From Bacteroides sp. 224 (GTDB lineage: Bacteria; Bacteroidota; Bacteroidia; Bacteroidales; Bacteroidaceae): a stretch of 64,000 nt of DNA. The stretch spans positions 156,171 to 220,170 of the forward strand of contig NZ_QVMK01000003.1 of the NCBI RefSeq assembly GCF_010500995.1. Direction: 5' to 3'. The notes beneath the pieces are model-generated. The model saw only the letters and a program-made list of their open reading frames with translations. It did no database searches and had not been told where the DNA came from. Positions 62,125-64,000 of the stretch are shown here, piece by piece (position 1 is the stretch's first letter; each line of letters starts with the position of its first letter). The position numbers were made by a program, and so were the translations under genes.

Positions 62125-63839
62125 ACGTATACCTCACAGCCGATAATATCATCAGTTCTTTAGGGTTCACCACCCAAGAGAACATGGAAGCCATCAGTAA
62201 TTATCAGAGTGGCATCCTACTGCAAACGGATAAGACGATAGCCGATACTCCTATCCTGGCAGGCTTAATAGATTCTCAAAAGCTTGATGCAAAAGCGAAA
62301 CAGTATAAACTGGAAAACTATACACGAATAGAACAACTCTTTATCCTTTCTATTCAGGATGTATTGGCACAATCATCCATTGATATAACGCAACCCGATT
62401 GTTGTCTTATCTTTTCCACCACCAAAGGAAACATTGAATTACTAAGTCGGCATACCGACCATCTCTCGGAGGAGGTATTCTTATGGAAGATGGCTCAGCG
62501 AGTATCAGAATACTTTCATGTTTCTTCTACCCGGATACGAATCATTTCCAACGCCTGCATATCGGGAGTATCTGCCCTGATTGTAGGAAAGAGGTTGATA
62601 GAGGCCGGACAGTATGCAAAGGTTATCGTTACCGGGGCAGATGCCCTCTCCCACTTCATCACCAGCGGATTTATCTCTTTTAAGTCTGTCAGCGAACAAA
62701 TCTGCCGACCATTCGACGCGGAAAGAGATGGACTAAACCTGGGAGAAGGATGCGGAACCATTCTCCTGACTACAGAACCCTCCCCGGGAAAAGTGGTACT
62801 TGCAGGAGGAGGTATCAGCAATGATGCCAATCATATATCGGGTCCCTCCCGCACAGGAGACGGACTATGTTATGCTATCCGGCAGGCCATGAATGATGCA
62901 GGCATGGAAGCTTCCGACATTGATTTTGCCAATACACATGGTACGGCCACAGTGTACAATGACGAAATGGAATCGAAAGCCATTCATCTGGCAGGCTTAG
63001 AAGATATTCCTGTTAATAGTTTGAAATCTTATTTAGGTCACACGTTGGGAGCAGCCGGAGTAATTGAAAGCATTATTTGTGCCCATCAACTAACTGATAA
63101 TATATTATTTGGAACTCTTGGTTTCAAGGAGTTAGGTGTACCCATGTCTATCAAAGTACAAGCCGTCCATCAGTCCTGCGTTGCACATACCTGTGTGAAA
63201 ACAGCTTCGGGCTTTGGAGGATGTAATGCGGCAGTAGTTCTAACTACATCTCCCCAAATGGTTAATACTGCATTGATAGATACGGAATTTGCATGTACTG
63301 TTTCCCCTACTCTTTTCATCCAAAACAGTCATATTCGTTTAGAAGAAGAAACTCTCTTTATTTCTAAAGAACAAAGCTTTGCTGCTTTCATTCGCGAAGC
63401 ATTCAAACAAACAGGCGAAAGCAATATGAAGTTCTACAAAATGGATGATCTTTGTAAGCTTGGTTACATTGCTGCTCATTATCTACTTAAGGATAAAGAA
63501 TACACTCCTACCGAAATAGGCATCATATTAGAAAACTCCGGTGCTTCGTTACATTCAGACCTGAAACATCAAATACTGATTGATAAAGACGGAGATCAAG
63601 GTGCAGGACCGGCTATTTTTGTGTACACCTTACCTAATGTAGTATCGGGCGAAATATGTATCCGCCATAAAATACAGGGGGAAAATACATTCTTCATCCG
63701 GAAAGAATGTGATATGGAAGACTTAGAACGCTATGCAAGAATAGCCATGCAAAAGCAACAACTCAAGATATGCATAATAGGATGGTGCGAATTAGTGAAT
63801 GAGGATTATAAAGGAATATTCAAGGTTATCTGCCGATAA
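62109..63839 (+). CDS. Beta-ketoacyl synthase fused to a second, partial ketosynthase-like domain
   Basis: 576 residues. Residues 1 to ~390 form a ketosynthase with C150 (ISNACISGVSALIVG), H277 (NTHGTATVYNDEMES) and H311 (LKSYLGHTLGAAGVIES), so it should be active. The remaining ~185 residues (CKLGYIAAHYLLKDKEYTPT, IILENSGASLHSD, IFVYTLPNVVSGEICIRHKI) resemble only the N-terminal half of a ketosynthase, without a Cys. Such short synthase-like proteins occur as separate genes in flexirubin/aryl-polyene clusters; here the two appear fused. It overlaps the thioesterase gene by 16 bases. A helper or chain-length role of the tail is inferred. Confidence 0.85.
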   Translation: MGNRVNVYLTADNIISSLGFTTQENMEAISNYQSGILLQTDKTIADTPILAGLIDSQKLDAKAKQYKLENYTRIEQLFILSIQDVLAQSSIDITQPDCCLIFSTTKGNIELLSRHTDHLSEEVFLWKMAQRVSEYFHVSSTRIRIISNACISGVSALIVGKRLIEAGQYAKVIVTGADALSHFITSGFISFKSVSEQICRPFDAERDGLNLGEGCGTILLTTEPSPGKVVLAGGGISNDANHISGPSRTGDGLCYAIRQAMNDAGMEASDIDFANTHGTATVYNDEMESKAIHLAGLEDIPVNSLKSYLGHTLGAAGVIESIICAHQLTDNILFGTLGFKELGVPMSIKVQAVHQSCVAHTCVKTASGFGGCNAAVVLTTSPQMVNTALIDTEFACTVSPTLFIQNSHIRLEEETLFISKEQSFAAFIREAFKQTGESNMKFYKMDDLCKLGYIAAHYLLKDKEYTPTEIGIILENSGASLHSDLKHQILIDKDGDQGAGPAIFVYTLPNVVSGEICIRHKIQGENTFFIRKECDMEDLERYARIAMQKQQLKICIIGWCELVNEDYKGIFKVICR

Positions 63840-63848
63840 CATTACTTT

Positions 63849-63864
63849 TTGTGCCTCTGTGTTC
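63849..63864. repeat. Half copy of family D repeat
   Basis: TGTGCCTCTGTGTTCA matches one arm of the family D repeat at 5591-5674, just after the last ketosynthase gene. No second arm is seen before the window end. Confidence 0.55.
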
Positions 63865-63931
63865 ATTATTATTCTTATCATGACTTGATTATAAATCGTA
63901 ATTTTTATGTAAGTTTCTCCTATAAATGTCT

Positions 63932-63972
63932 CCGTTAGCCTTGTGTGGGGTTTCCACCCACAAGGCTAACGG
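63932..63972. repeat. Inverted repeat CCGTTAGCCTTGTG downstream of the ketosynthase gene
   Basis: Arms 63932-63950 and 63954-63972 pair at 17 of 19 positions around a 3-base loop, forming a strong hairpin. There is no T-run, so it is more likely another intergenic repeat than a terminator. The last ~30 bases of the window show nothing further. Confidence 0.7.
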
Positions 63973-64000
63973 TCTGTCTGAGCACACTTTCCTTAGTCTT

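Noticed and set aside
1..64000. tRNA, rRNA or riboswitch genes
   Set aside because: I looked through the larger intergenic gaps for tRNA arms (GTTCGANNC with CCA) and conserved riboswitch cores and saw none. A covariance-model scan was not possible here.

Overview
The window looks like a chromosomal stretch from a gut-type Bacteroidota, most likely Bacteroides or a close relative. The signs are: promoters of the TAnnTTTG (-7) type in front of many genes; start codons with no evident Shine-Dalgarno sequence; the gene order rimP-nusA-infB-cvpA-sufBCDS; a membrane pyrophosphatase; GH97 and DUF5107 carbohydrate genes; an IS1182-type transposase; and an aryl-polyene-type cluster with an aromatic ammonia-lyase. 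No rRNA, tRNA or CRISPR locus was found. Calls rest on reading protein motifs and DNA patterns, not on database searches.

Layout. 1-6.7 kb: sugar genes on the + strand (DUF5107/TPR protein, GH97 glycosidase, aldose 1-epimerase). 6.7-9.6 kb: rnhB and the ion-pumping pyrophosphatase hppA. 9.8-21.1 kb (minus strand): rimP-nusA-infB, then cvpA-sufB-sufC-(GxxExxY)-sufD-sufS. This pairs the translation/transcription core with Fe-S assembly and is dotted with different inverted-repeat families. 21.6-28.0 kb: ecotin, a small membrane protein, a YgjP-type metalloprotease, an ECF sigma/anti-sigma pair, argB, speA and a cupin. 28.1-36.9 kb (minus strand): an AT-rich surface-glycan (LPS/LOS core) locus with a TagD-like cytidylyltransferase, an aminotransferase, a glycerophosphotransferase-like enzyme, an LPS kinase, a galactofuranosyltransferase-like enzyme, GT2, a GT9 heptosyltransferase, DUF4254 and UDP-galactopyranose mutase, followed by aroK. 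37-40 kb: a truncated TonB-domain gene and a nested repeat with a MITE and a complete IS1182-like element. 40.2-52.7 kb: nitroreductase, viroplasmin-type RNase H, an MsbA-like ABC exporter, folA, a lipid A-type acyltransferase, hexuronate genes uxuA/uxuB, a DEAD-box helicase, a lipoprotein tyrosine phosphatase, a PfkB sugar kinase and an arabinose-5-phosphate isomerase-like SIS protein. 52.8-55.9 kb: an M16 protease and a LytS/LytTR two-component pair. 56.0-63.8 kb: an aryl polyene/flexirubin-type operon (ammonia-lyase, two ketosynthases, ACP, acyltransferase, methyltransferase, dehydratase, thioesterase) that probably continues past the window.

The genes form a few functional blocks. The glycan locus, the acyltransferase, the ABC exporter and the SIS isomerase (Kdo precursor) all point to outer-membrane glycolipid synthesis. 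The pigment-type operon would add an aryl-polyene lipid to the same membrane.

The most unusual features are non-coding. (1) Four intergenic arrays each hold 4-5 units of a conserved, often dyad-symmetric core on a strict 22- or 23-bp period, with a different core in each array. (2) A GxxExxY gene sits inside a perfect 41-bp inverted repeat in the middle of the suf operon. (3) Several families of paired inverted repeats lie between co-directional genes, and one pair supplies the C-terminus of one protein and the N-terminus of the next. (4) A repeat element carries both a MITE and its likely parent IS, each with target-site duplications.
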